Program-made: the position numbers and the translations under genes | Assembly: GCA_050185455.1 (NCBI GenBank) | Contig: JBFWZL010000299.1 | Coordinates: 1-8,283 of the forward strand | Origin: SYOC01 sp050185455 | GTDB taxonomy: Bacteria; Desulfobacterota; Binatia; Bin18 | Direction of reading: 5' to 3' | DNA: 8,283 nucleotides | Shown: positions 1 to 5,657 of the stretch, piece after piece | How positions within the stretch are numbered: position 1 is the stretch's first letter | Layout: the number at the start of each line of letters is the position of its first letter | Notes under the pieces: generated by a model | What the model was told of the DNA's origin: nothing | The model's database searches: none | The model's input: the letters and a program-made list of their open reading frames with translations, nothing else

Positions 1-2
1 TA

Positions 3-155
3 GAGCAGAAAGCACAGAAGGAGGAGGCCAGCAACCGTTTGCTGAGTTCGCTGCGGTTCATTCATGCTTGCTGCACCTCGGACTTCCGGCACTATCTGCT
101 CATTTCGCGCCTGTCAAACCCCTATGCGTTGACAGCGTTGCGGTTGCTTTTGTAG
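3..155 (+). CDS. 3' end of an unidentified protein (partial)
   Basis: The frame starting at base 3 is open from the window edge to a TAG at 153-155 and gives 50 C-terminal residues. It begins with a charged lysine/glutamate stretch and ends in a leucine-rich tail (SRLSNPYALTALRLLL). The frame starting at base 2 is also open, to a TGA at 158-160. I prefer base 3 because its codons end mostly in G or C, as in the clear genes to the right, and because its stop lies 11 bases before the next start, which is operon-like. I do not recognise the family. The pairing with the small membrane-anchored protein that follows suggests co-transcription. Confidence in the frame is moderate; function is unknown. 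Confidence 0.55.
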   Translation, partial: EQKAQKEEASNRLLSSLRFIHACCTSDFRHYLLISRLSNPYALTALRLLL

Positions 156-166
156 GGTGAGCATCT

Positions 167-472
167 ATGCGTATGTGGGGAGTGTTGCTTTGTGTGATAA
201 TTGCCGGGGTGGCTGGAGGTCTCGGCGGCGACTATTGGGCCGCCCGCCGGTGCAACAAAGAATCCGCCCGACTCACACAAGAGCGGGACCTCAGTTTGCT
301 CCGTGAGCGTGAGTTGCGTGGACAGTTGGAAGAGGCCCTTGCTGCACGTGCGGCCTTGGCGCAGGAAGTGCAACAGTTACAACTGAATTTATCGGAGCGG
401 CTCAAGAGACTGGAAGAAATCGCCGCACCACGGAACTCTTCAGCCCCCGAAGAGGAAAGCCCCCCTCAGTGA
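167..472 (+). CDS. Small membrane-anchored coiled-coil protein, unknown function
   Basis: This is a 101-residue protein. Residues about 4-22 are a hydrophobic, glycine-rich segment (WGVLLCVIIAGVAGGLGG) that would act as an uncleaved signal anchor. A basic patch (AARRCNK) follows, and residues about 31-87 are a heptad-like helix rich in Glu, Arg, Leu and Ala, a probable coiled coil. The tail is Pro/Ser/Glu-rich and disordered. The basic patch next to the hydrophobic segment makes the topology uncertain. An AGGGTGA Shine-Dalgarno sits at 154-160, six bases before the ATG, overlapping the end of the upstream frame; a second in-frame ATG lies at 173. It resembles generic bacterial anchor/coiled-coil scaffolds, but I cannot assign a family. 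The opposite-strand frame at 122-373 is treated as a shadow. Confidence 0.7.
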   Translation: MRMWGVLLCVIIAGVAGGLGGDYWAARRCNKESARLTQERDLSLLRERELRGQLEEALAARAALAQEVQQLQLNLSERLKRLEEIAAPRNSSAPEEESPPQ

Positions 473-567
473 GCAATCAATAGAGATAAGAAAGCTCAAG
501 GGAGATTTTTCTCTTCTATAAGTTGGATGAAAAAAAGCAAAGGGAGAAGTGTGGTAAGAAAAAAGTG

Positions 568-834
568 TTATCGTGATTCTTCTCGACGTAAGACGCGATA
601 CTCAGAAAACAAACGACTCACTCGCTCTTGTTCTGAGGTGTAACGTCGCAGATTCAAAAACAATCTAACGAGCTCATCCTCTCCTGCCTCTTCTGCTGGT
701 TGCAGTACCTTCAACAACTCATCGACGAGGCTGGGGAATTTCTCGCTTGGAATGTAGTAGTGCGCCCAGCCAAATTCGCAATGGCGGTGAAGGATTTTGG
801 CGATGATCTTTTCGAGACTCTCTCGTCCCGCCAT
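568..834 (-). CDS. Hypothetical protein, 88 residues, helical and charged
   Basis: This is an 88-residue, soluble-looking protein with no signal peptide or membrane segment. It begins MAGRESLEKIIAKIL and contains an aromatic/His patch near residues 18-28 (HCEFGWAHYYI). A helical, acidic middle follows, then an Arg/Glu-rich C-terminus. Support for a real gene is a strong AGGAGGG Shine-Dalgarno on the - strand at 850-844, about nine to ten bases before the ATG, and a plausible promoter further upstream. The competing + strand frame at 700-882 has no ribosome-binding site that I can see. The next gene on its left points toward it, so it is transcribed alone. I do not recognise the family and assign no function. 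Confidence 0.72.
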   Translation of the reverse strand: MAGRESLEKIIAKILHRHCEFGWAHYYIPSEKFPSLVDELLKVLQPAEEAGEDELVRLFLNLRRYTSEQERVSRLFSEYRVLRREESR

Positions 835-867
835 GAGTGTGTTCCCTCCTTCGTGAAAACCGCCGCC

Positions 868-896
868 ACCTTAATCAGTTAGGTTTAAAGAGTCAA
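868..896 (-). promoter_or_regulatory. Candidate sigma70 promoter for the 88-residue gene
   Basis: On the - strand TTGACT (896-891) is followed after 17 bases by TAAGGT (873-868). The -35 is close to TTGACA; the -10 is weak, matching TATAAT at three positions. The predicted start of transcription would leave a leader of roughly 25-30 bases containing the AGGAGGG ribosome-binding site. This is by eye only. Confidence 0.35.
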
Positions 897-956
897 GGGA
901 AAGGCCCCTCTTCCCTCTTGGCGGAGTTTCTGCGTCAGAAACTCCGCGGGGCTTTT
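894..956. terminator. Two abutting hairpins, possible terminator
   Basis: The second hairpin is perfect: GCGGAGTTTCTG (921-932), a three-base loop CGT, and CAGAAACTCCGC (936-947). It is followed on the + strand by GGGGCTTTTCT. Immediately before it, 894-920 folds as CAAGGGAA against TTCCC-TC-TTG with a two-base bulge. The loop of this first hairpin (AAGGCCCC, 901-908) can also pair with GGGGCTTT just after the second hairpin, giving an alternative long stem. The T-run is short, so termination is plausible but not certain. It lies between the integrase relic and the 88-residue gene, where it would insulate that gene from - strand read-through. Confidence 0.5.
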
Positions 957-1086
957 CTAACTCCGTAACGGAACACGGAGAGCCCTGTCTTGCTTACGTT
1001 GGCGTGGCAGTTTTCCCTACTCGCCAGTGCTCACTGTTCCTCAGGCCTATCCCTACCGAGTCCCGCGAATAGTCACAACAGGGGAG

Positions 1087-1350
1087 CTAGGCGGCTTTCT
1101 TCGTTCGTTTGCGGGGGAGCCTTTCTTTTTTACCATTGGCGCTGAAATCGATATCTTTCACCCTCAGTCGGAGACATTCCCTCAGCCGCAGACCGGCGCC
1201 ATACAGGAGATGGCCCGTAATCCAGGGAGTTCTCTCCAGTGTGTCCAGTAACGTTTTCACGCGGAGGCTGTAGTGTTGTAGGCGCAGCGCCGCGCGGACC
1301 TGATCCAGCAAGGGTAAAAGGTGTTGGCCCGGTGAATCTCCGTTTTCCAT
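1087..1350 (-). pseudogene. Decayed integron-integrase-type tyrosine recombinase
   Basis: From the ATG at 1350 the frame reads 87 residues to a TAG at 1087-1089; functional IntI proteins are about 320-340 residues. Two blocks are recognisable. LLDQVRAALRLQHYSLR matches the start of the N-terminal SAM-like DNA-binding domain (usual form LLDQVR...HYSxRTE). LLDTLERTPW...LLYGAGLRLRECLRLRVKDIDF matches the start of the catalytic domain, including the Arg of the GLR motif (catalytic Arg I). The blocks are fused directly near base 1260, so roughly 90-110 residues are missing in frame. After KDIDF the protein turns into a basic tail, and the HxxR box and nucleophilic Tyr are absent. It cannot be an active recombinase. 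The same frame is open upstream to 1701, but that part overlaps the radical SAM gene and shows no integrase similarity. Confidence 0.82.
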
Positions 1351-1491
1351 GGGTTTTGGGGCAACAAGGGGTAGAAGCGAAACGCTTTTCTTCTCGCCGC
1401 GCCTGTGACGAGACCAGTCGTACATGCTGATGAGACCTGTCAAACTTGTTATCCTCTGTTTGTCGCACATAGGGTTTCTTCTTCTTGAGCG

Positions 1492-1521
1492 AATATAAGA
1501 CGAAAATAATATGCATGTCAA
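1492..1521 (-). promoter_or_regulatory. Near-consensus sigma70 promoter facing the integrase relic
   Basis: On the - strand a perfect TTGACA (1521-1516) is followed, after 18 bases that are mostly A/T, by TATATT (1497-1492); reading the -10 as TTATAT gives a 17-base spacer. The -35 box overlaps the TGA stop of the radical SAM gene (1520-1518). Transcription would start near 1485, about 135 bases before the relic's ATG at 1350. This is the best promoter match I see in the window. Confidence 0.55.
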
Positions 1522-2603
1522 AGGAAATCTGACACGTGTGTGGAAAACAAATTCAGCTGCGCCGCTTCCCCTGGTCGGCGGAATGACGCCGTCGAAAGTG
1601 TGGGTCCTCTCTTCGCGAGACCGACTTTGCGACAGGCAAGGGTAAACATGGCGTGTATCGTTTCGGCGAAGAGTCCTTCGCCTTTCATACGGTGATGCCA
1701 AAGGGCATCGTTTAACTTGCCGTGTCGGATTGTGCGAATTTTGTTCAGCACTTTATTTTTACGTTCCGGGTAGTGCGTGTCGAGCCAGTGGATAAACAAG
1801 TCACTGACGCCATAGGGCAGCCGTACGATGGTATAACTGGCGAACTGTGCTCCCACTTCTGCCGCGGCTTTGAGAATGACAGATGTTTCCGTATCCGTCA
1901 GTCCTGGAATAATCGGCGCCACATTGACGCCGACCGGGACGCCTGCTTGGACTAAAGCGGTGATTGCCGCCAGTCGCTTGCTGGGCGCTGAGGCACGGGG
2001 CTCTAGGCGTCGCGCGAGCTGTGGATCAAGGGTAGTGACGGAAATGATGACGAGGACTGCGTTGTCCCGCGCCAGTTGCGTCAGGAGGTCACAATCCCGC
2101 GTGATGAGAGCATTTTTTGTGACGATGGCGACGGGATTGCGAAATGCAACGAACACCTCAAGACAACCGCGCGTGAGTTTGAGCTGACGCTCGATCGGCT
2201 GATAAAGATCAGTCACGCCGCTCATGGCGATTGCCTGTGGTTCCCAGCGCGGAGAGGCGAGGGCGGCGCGCAGGAGTTGCAGGGCCTGTTTTTTGACGAG
2301 AATCTTCGTTTCGAAGTCGAGTCCCGCCGAAAAGCCTAGCCATTCGTGAGTCGGGCGAGCGTAGCAATAAATACAACCATGTTCGCATCCCCGATATGGA
2401 TTGACGCTGAAAGTGAAACCCACATCCGGGCTGTCATTCCGTGAGAGAATCGTGCGTGACGGATCGCGGAATAGGGCAGTGCGCGGAGAGGACAGATCCT
2501 CGTCTAAGGCGTCAAGATCCGGAATGTAGGATAGGCGTTCGAAGCGGTTCGGGGGGTTATCCGCAGCGCCGCGACCTTTGATTGTTGTTGGCTTGTTTTG
2601 CAT
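1518..2603 (-). CDS. PA0069-family radical SAM protein (SplB-related)
   Basis: This 361-residue cytoplasmic protein carries the radical SAM cluster motif CEHGCIYC (Cys73, Cys77, Cys80; CxxxCxxC), which ligates a 4Fe-4S cluster for S-adenosylmethionine cleavage. Family hallmarks appear in order: GRGAADNPPNRFE near the N-terminus, ILSRNDSPD, NPYRGCEHGC, THEWLGFSAGLDFETK, YQPIER (134-139), VTKNALITRD, SVTTLDPQLARRLEPR (189-203), and GVPVGVNVAPIIPGLTD. These place it in the SplB-like (COG1533) PA0069/Rv2578c group, whose substrate I do not know to be established; it is not a proven spore photoproduct lyase. An AGGAGG at 2613-2608 lies about five bases before the ATG. Length is normal, but after QLNLF, where relatives commonly end, there are eight extra residues running into the promoter region of the integrase relic. 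It stands alone, divergent from the tetrapyrrole operon. Confidence 0.93.
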   Translation of the reverse strand: MQNKPTTIKGRGAADNPPNRFERLSYIPDLDALDEDLSSPRTALFRDPSRTILSRNDSPDVGFTFSVNPYRGCEHGCIYCYARPTHEWLGFSAGLDFETKILVKKQALQLLRAALASPRWEPQAIAMSGVTDLYQPIERQLKLTRGCLEVFVAFRNPVAIVTKNALITRDCDLLTQLARDNAVLVIISVTTLDPQLARRLEPRASAPSKRLAAITALVQAGVPVGVNVAPIIPGLTDTETSVILKAAAEVGAQFASYTIVRLPYGVSDLFIHWLDTHYPERKNKVLNKIRTIRHGKLNDALWHHRMKGEGLFAETIHAMFTLACRKVGLAKRGPTLSTASFRRPGEAAQLNLFSTHVSDFL

Positions 2604-2636
2604 AGGACCTCCTGATTGACGGGTATCTAGTGGACT

Positions 2637-2658
2637 GTCTCCGCTGAAGTTCGGAGAC
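2637..2658. other. Hairpin in the leader of the radical SAM gene
   Basis: GTCTCCG (2637-2643) pairs perfectly with CGGAGAC (2652-2658) across an eight-base loop. On the - strand it would sit in the 5' leader, about 34 bases before the start codon. On the + strand it is followed by CTGCCTTTTCTT, weakly terminator-like, but no + gene ends nearby. Function is unassigned. Confidence 0.4.
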
Positions 2659-2670
2659 CTGCCTTTTCTT

Positions 2671-2698
2671 CCTGGATTCCCGCAGGTGCGGAAATGAC
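2671..2698. repeat. Degenerate palindromic interspersed repeat
   Basis: The stretch begins CCTGGATTCCCGC and ends GCGGAAATGAC. The arms ATTCCCGC (2676-2683) and GCGGAAAT (2688-2695) are inverted repeats with one mismatch around AGGT. This has the form of a repeat common between genes in many bacteria (GTCATTCCCGC...GCGGGAATCCAGG; the Neisseria dRS3 element has the same ATTCCC/GGGAAT ends). Only one copy is visible here, so the family assignment comes from recognition, not comparison within this genome. Confidence 0.5.
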
Positions 2699-2812
2699 CC
2701 CAATCTCCTGTCAGTGCGTAGGTTCAAGTAGTTTTATTTTCGCTTTTTATTCTCCATAACCGATTCGCTCCGGCGTGTCGAGAGACGAGGATTTGATGAA
2801 GGATGCGGCAGT

Positions 2813-2840
2813 TTGTCCCTTTCTCTGATGCTGCTATGTT
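2813..2840 (+). promoter_or_regulatory. Candidate promoter giving a nearly leaderless operon mRNA
   Basis: TTGTCC (2813-2818) and TATGTT (2835-2840) are separated by 16 bases. If used, transcription would begin at about 2847, almost on the ATG at 2849. This fits the absence of a Shine-Dalgarno before that start. Both boxes are imperfect; a promoter in the A/T-rich tract further upstream is equally possible. Confidence 0.3.
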
Positions 2841-2848
2841 AAAGTTGT

Positions 2849-3511
2849 ATGCGGTACTATCCCATTTTTTTAGATCTGCAGGCGCGTTCGTGTCTGGTTG
2901 TGGGTGGAGGCAAAGTTGCTGAACGAAAAGTGCATTTGCTTTTGCAAGCGGGAGGGCAGGTGACTGTAATCAGCCCCGTATTGACCTCACAATTACAGGT
3001 TTGGGAAGCGGAGCGCCGTATTGTTGTCCGCTTGCGCCCGTATGAGATGGGAGATCTCGATGGGTTTGCGCTCGTGTTCGCGGCGACGGATGATGAGGCG
3101 CTGCAGCGACGGATTGCGGTTGAGGCGCGGGAAGCCGGCGTTTTGGTGAATGTCGTCGATCGTCCGGCGTTGTGCTCGTTTATTGTTCCGGCGCTCGTCT
3201 CGCGAGGCGATTTGACGGTAGCTATCTCGACCAGTGGAGCCAGCCCCGCGCTCGCTCGCCAAATTCGGCAGACCCTGGAACAGCAGTTTGGGGAAGAGTA
3301 TGCTCTAGTCCTGCAAGTGCTTGCGCGCGTGCGGGAGCTGGTTTCTAATAACACTCACTCGTCCGAGGAACGTCAGAAACTCTTTAGCTCTCTAGTCGAA
3401 TCGCCGTTGCTTGAATATGTGCGGCAACGACGGATGGATCAGGTAGACGCTTTATTACAACGTATGGTGGGGCCGCAGTGTACCTGTGCAGCCTTGGGGG
3501 TAACGTTCTAG
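2849..3511 (+). CDS. Precorrin-2 dehydrogenase / sirohydrochlorin ferrochelatase-type (Met8/CysG N-domain)
   Basis: This 220-residue cytoplasmic enzyme performs NAD-dependent oxidation of precorrin-2 to sirohydrochlorin; family members often also insert Fe2+ to give siroheme. The Rossmann motif VVGGGKVAERK is at residues 17-27. NVVDRPALCSFIVPA follows at 101-115, with Asp104 in the place of the catalytic Asp104 of CysG. Next comes VAISTSGASPALARQIR, the substrate-pocket loop. The N-terminus MRYYPIFLDL is typical, which fixes the ATG at 2849 despite the lack of a Shine-Dalgarno. The length matches stand-alone Met8-type proteins; the methyltransferase half of CysG is supplied by the last gene of the operon. 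The C-terminus has two close cysteines (QCTCAAL) of no known meaning. It is the first gene of the operon, and its stop lies five bases before the next ATG. Confidence 0.93.
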   Translation: MRYYPIFLDLQARSCLVVGGGKVAERKVHLLLQAGGQVTVISPVLTSQLQVWEAERRIVVRLRPYEMGDLDGFALVFAATDDEALQRRIAVEAREAGVLVNVVDRPALCSFIVPALVSRGDLTVAISTSGASPALARQIRQTLEQQFGEEYALVLQVLARVRELVSNNTHSSEERQKLFSSLVESPLLEYVRQRRMDQVDALLQRMVGPQCTCAALGVTF

Positions 3512-3516
3512 GCGCC

Positions 3517-4335
3517 ATGGAAATTTGGTTGCTGAAAATCGCCATTGGCTTCTATTTGTTGAGTACCGTCGCCTTTCTCTGGCCGCTGGTCACCGCGCGT
3601 GTAATTCCGCGCTCGCTCGCGCCCGCGCTCCTTTCTGCCGCTTTTGTCGCGCACCTTGGCTCTATTGTCGCGCGTTCTATCGCGGCGGGATATGTCGCGG
3701 TGGTTGATCTCCATGAGACCTTATCGTTTTTTTCTTGTCTCATGGCGGGCGTCTGTCTGCTGGCGCAACTCCGCGCGCCGGTGGCGATCCTGGGAGCGGT
3801 CATCAGTCCTTTGTGTTTTATCCTGACCATGGGAGCGTTTGTGGTGTATACCCAAGCGCGCGACCTGCCGCCTACGTTGCATAGCGTCTGGTTGCCGATT
3901 CATGTCACCCTTGCGTTTCTTGGCAATGCGGTGTTCGGTGTGGCGTTCAGCACTAGTCTGGTTTACTTGCTGCAAGAGAGACAACTAAAGGGTAAGAAAG
4001 GACATCTGCTGTTTCGCCGCCTTCCCTCATTGGAGACGCTCGATAACCTCAACTATCGAGTCTTGTCGTGGGGGTTCGCGTTGCTCACGCTGGGCATTTT
4101 GACCGGCGCCGTGTGGGCGGAATATGTGTGGGGTGCGTTTTGGGTGTGGGAGCCGCGCCCCGTGCTCTCGCTGGTGACGTGGGTGATGTACGCCCTATTG
4201 TTGCACTATCGCACGGCTGGATGGCGCGGACGCCGCGCCGCCGCGTTGACAATTGCCTGCTTTGTCGTGTTAGTGGGATCGTTTCTGGGCGTTAAACTTT
4301 TGTTCCCCGGTCGACATGGAGGTGAGTTTGGATAG
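3517..4335 (+). CDS. CcsA/HemX-like cytochrome c assembly membrane protein
   Basis: This 272-residue protein has about eight hydrophobic segments (roughly 5-27, 33-53, 67-84, 88-112, 126-152, 183-204, 214-231, 242-264). It fits the CcsA/CcmC/HemX heme-handling superfamily: histidines at 66 (DLHE), 129 (IHVTLAFLG) and 230 (LLLHYR), and a tryptophan-rich loop WGAFWVWEPRPVLSLVTW at 205-222. In typical members that loop reads WGxYWxWDPKExWxLITW, so Asp-Pro-Lys-Glu has become Glu-Pro-Arg-Pro. In Bacillus, HemX next to hemA lowers HemA abundance; CcsA proteins export heme for cytochrome c maturation. Position directly before hemA favours the HemX role, but sequence alone cannot decide. I chose ATG 3517 over an in-frame GTG at 3478, which would add 13 residues that do not look like a membrane N-terminus. 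The end overlaps hemA by 20 bases. Confidence 0.88.
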   Translation: MEIWLLKIAIGFYLLSTVAFLWPLVTARVIPRSLAPALLSAAFVAHLGSIVARSIAAGYVAVVDLHETLSFFSCLMAGVCLLAQLRAPVAILGAVISPLCFILTMGAFVVYTQARDLPPTLHSVWLPIHVTLAFLGNAVFGVAFSTSLVYLLQERQLKGKKGHLLFRRLPSLETLDNLNYRVLSWGFALLTLGILTGAVWAEYVWGAFWVWEPRPVLSLVTWVMYALLLHYRTAGWRGRRAAALTIACFVVLVGSFLGVKLLFPGRHGGEFG

Positions 4336-5623
4336 TCGATCCACCAACCTCTTCTTGCTCGGGCTCAGTCATCGGAGCGCGCCGGTCGAATTACGGGAGC
4401 AGCTGGCTTTTACCACGGAAACTTTGGAGCCTGCGCTTCGTCGCCTGGTCGATCGTCAACTCGTGCGCGAGGGCGCGATTGTGTCGACGTGTAACCGCGT
4501 GGAGGTGATTACCTACACAACGGATATCTTAGCTGCCAATGAAAAAATCAAAGCGACTCTGGCGGAGGCGCGCCAGATTGCACGTTCATTATTCGAGCCG
4601 CACCTGTATACCCGCGTTGGCAAGGAAGCCGTCCGTCATCTCTTCCGGGTAGCGTCGAGTCTCGACTCGATGGTGGTAGGAGAACCGCAGATCCTGGGGC
4701 AGGTGAAAGACGCCTATGCTGCGTCTTCCACGCTCGGCACGCTCGGCGTGATTCTTCACCGCTGCTTTCATAAATCCTTCTCCGTTGCGAAACGGGTGCG
4801 TAGCGAAACCGGTGTGGCGGCAAAGACTGTATCCATTAGCTCAGCGGCGGTCGACCTGGCGCGCAGCATTTTTGATCACCTCGACGATAAAACGGCTATG
4901 GTGATCGGCGCTGGCGAGATGGGCGAGCAGACGGTTAAACATCTGCAAGGAAACGGGATCGGGACTGTGTTGGTTACCAACCGCACGTTTCAGCGCGCCG
5001 TGGAGCTGGCGCGCCAGTGCAATGGCACGGTGGTTCCGTTCGAGCAACTACATAAACATCTCCATCTCGCCGATGTTGTTATAGGGTCCGCTGGGGTCAA
5101 CGACTATCTCTTAGGCTCGGCTGTCGTGGAGGATGTGCTGCGCGAACGAAAACGGCGGCCCATGTTTTTCATCGATCTTGGCGTGCCGCGCAATTTCGAT
5201 CCACGTCTCAACAAGCTCGAAAATGTCTTTTTGTATGATGTTGATGACCTAGAAAAAGTTATTGAAGATAACAAAGACGAACGTGAGCGAGAGGCGATCA
5301 AGGCTGAGTCGATTGTTGCCGAAGAGGTTGAATCTTTTTGGGCCTGGCTGTCGAATGTAGAGGCGACGCCGACAATCGTCGCATTGCGAGAAAAAGTGGA
5401 AGCGATGCGGAGACGGGAAGTGGAAAAGACGCTGGCGGCTCTGAAGGAACTTCCGCCGCACGCGCAGAAGGCCATTGAAGCCTTGAGTTCCGCGCTCACG
5501 AATAAATTATTACACCCTCCGATCGCCTATCTCAAAAACACTGGAAAGAATGGCGACGAACCAGATGCCAGTCGCGTGACAACCGTGCGGCTCATATTCG
5601 GCCTGGATGAAGATGAGGATTGA
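4316..5623 (+). CDS. hemA: Glutamyl-tRNA reductase
   Basis: HemA reduces glutamyl-tRNA(Glu) with NADPH to glutamate-1-semialdehyde, the first committed step of C5-pathway tetrapyrrole synthesis, in the cytoplasm. At 435 residues the length is normal. Features in order: LLGLSHRSAPVELREQLAF (14-32); STCNRVE with the catalytic Cys59, which forms the thioester; VGEPQILGQVKDAY (121-134); the NADPH-binding VIGAGEMGEQTVKHL (197-211); DLGVPRN (287-293); then a helical C-terminal dimerisation region ending in an acidic tail. The usual S-S-T-G in the nucleotide domain is GSAG here, a mild variation. The start could be ATG 4316 or TTG 4328; the latter has GGAGGT four bases upstream, inside the ATG-start reading. 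The 20-base overlap with the membrane gene suggests translational coupling. HemA is commonly the flux-controlling and heme-regulated step. Confidence 0.97.
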   Translation: MEVSLDSRSTNLFLLGLSHRSAPVELREQLAFTTETLEPALRRLVDRQLVREGAIVSTCNRVEVITYTTDILAANEKIKATLAEARQIARSLFEPHLYTRVGKEAVRHLFRVASSLDSMVVGEPQILGQVKDAYAASSTLGTLGVILHRCFHKSFSVAKRVRSETGVAAKTVSISSAAVDLARSIFDHLDDKTAMVIGAGEMGEQTVKHLQGNGIGTVLVTNRTFQRAVELARQCNGTVVPFEQLHKHLHLADVVIGSAGVNDYLLGSAVVEDVLRERKRRPMFFIDLGVPRNFDPRLNKLENVFLYDVDDLEKVIEDNKDEREREAIKAESIVAEEVESFWAWLSNVEATPTIVALREKVEAMRRREVEKTLAALKELPPHAQKAIEALSSALTNKLLHPPIAYLKNTGKNGDEPDASRVTTVRLIFGLDEDED

Positions 5624-5657
5624 GTCATTAACTCGTTGAGGCATTGAAAACATCGAG

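Larger units (their letters stand above)
835..1086. other. Non-coding stretch between 88-residue gene and integrase relic
   Basis: These 252 bases hold the candidate promoter and the tandem hairpins. Two smaller inverted repeats follow: CTCCGT at 961-966 with ACGGAG at 975-980, and CAGTG-CT-CACTG at 1025-1036. GTTAG at 878-882 and CTAAC at 957-961 are a short outer inverted repeat around the hairpins. I find no convincing gene. The - strand continuation past the relic's stop does not resemble the missing integrase C-terminus. Confidence 0.5.
2604..2848. other. Divergent intergenic region, radical SAM gene / tetrapyrrole operon
   Basis: This holds the hairpin at 2637-2658, the palindromic repeat, and an A/T-rich tract (about 2728-2755) that could carry promoter elements for either side. 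I see no open reading frame worth calling and no heme-responsive or riboswitch motif that I can name. Confidence 0.5.

Noticed and set aside
2..160. Alternative open frame at the left edge ending at TGA 158-160
   Set aside because: Its codon third positions are poorer in G/C than those of the frame ending at 155, and its composition looks less protein-like.
878..961. Possible integron attC site, suggested by GTTAGGT at 878-884 and TTCTAAC at 955-961 near an integrase relic
   Set aside because: In an attC the order is RYYYAAC first and GTTRRRY last; here it is reversed, and the right box starts with a pyrimidine. The internal hairpins also lack the spaced L/R box layout. No cassette array is visible.
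1027..1251. 74-residue + strand frame
   Set aside because: It is the complement of the integrase relic and has no ribosome-binding site or family resemblance.
1351..1701. Upstream part of a long - strand frame continuous with the integrase relic
   Set aside because: From 1518 to 1701 it overlaps the well-supported radical SAM gene in another frame. None of its residues match integrase sequence, so the relic is called only from the ATG at 1350.
2857..3354. 165-residue - strand frame
   Set aside because: It lies antisense inside the precorrin-2 dehydrogenase gene, is Ser/Thr/Arg-rich and low-complexity, and matches no family.
3478..3516. Upstream GTG start for the CcsA/HemX-like gene
   Set aside because: It would overlap the preceding gene and add 13 residues before a natural membrane N-terminus; the ATG at 3517 fits better.
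5104..5499. 131-residue - strand frame
   Set aside because: It is a serine/arginine-rich shadow of hemA.
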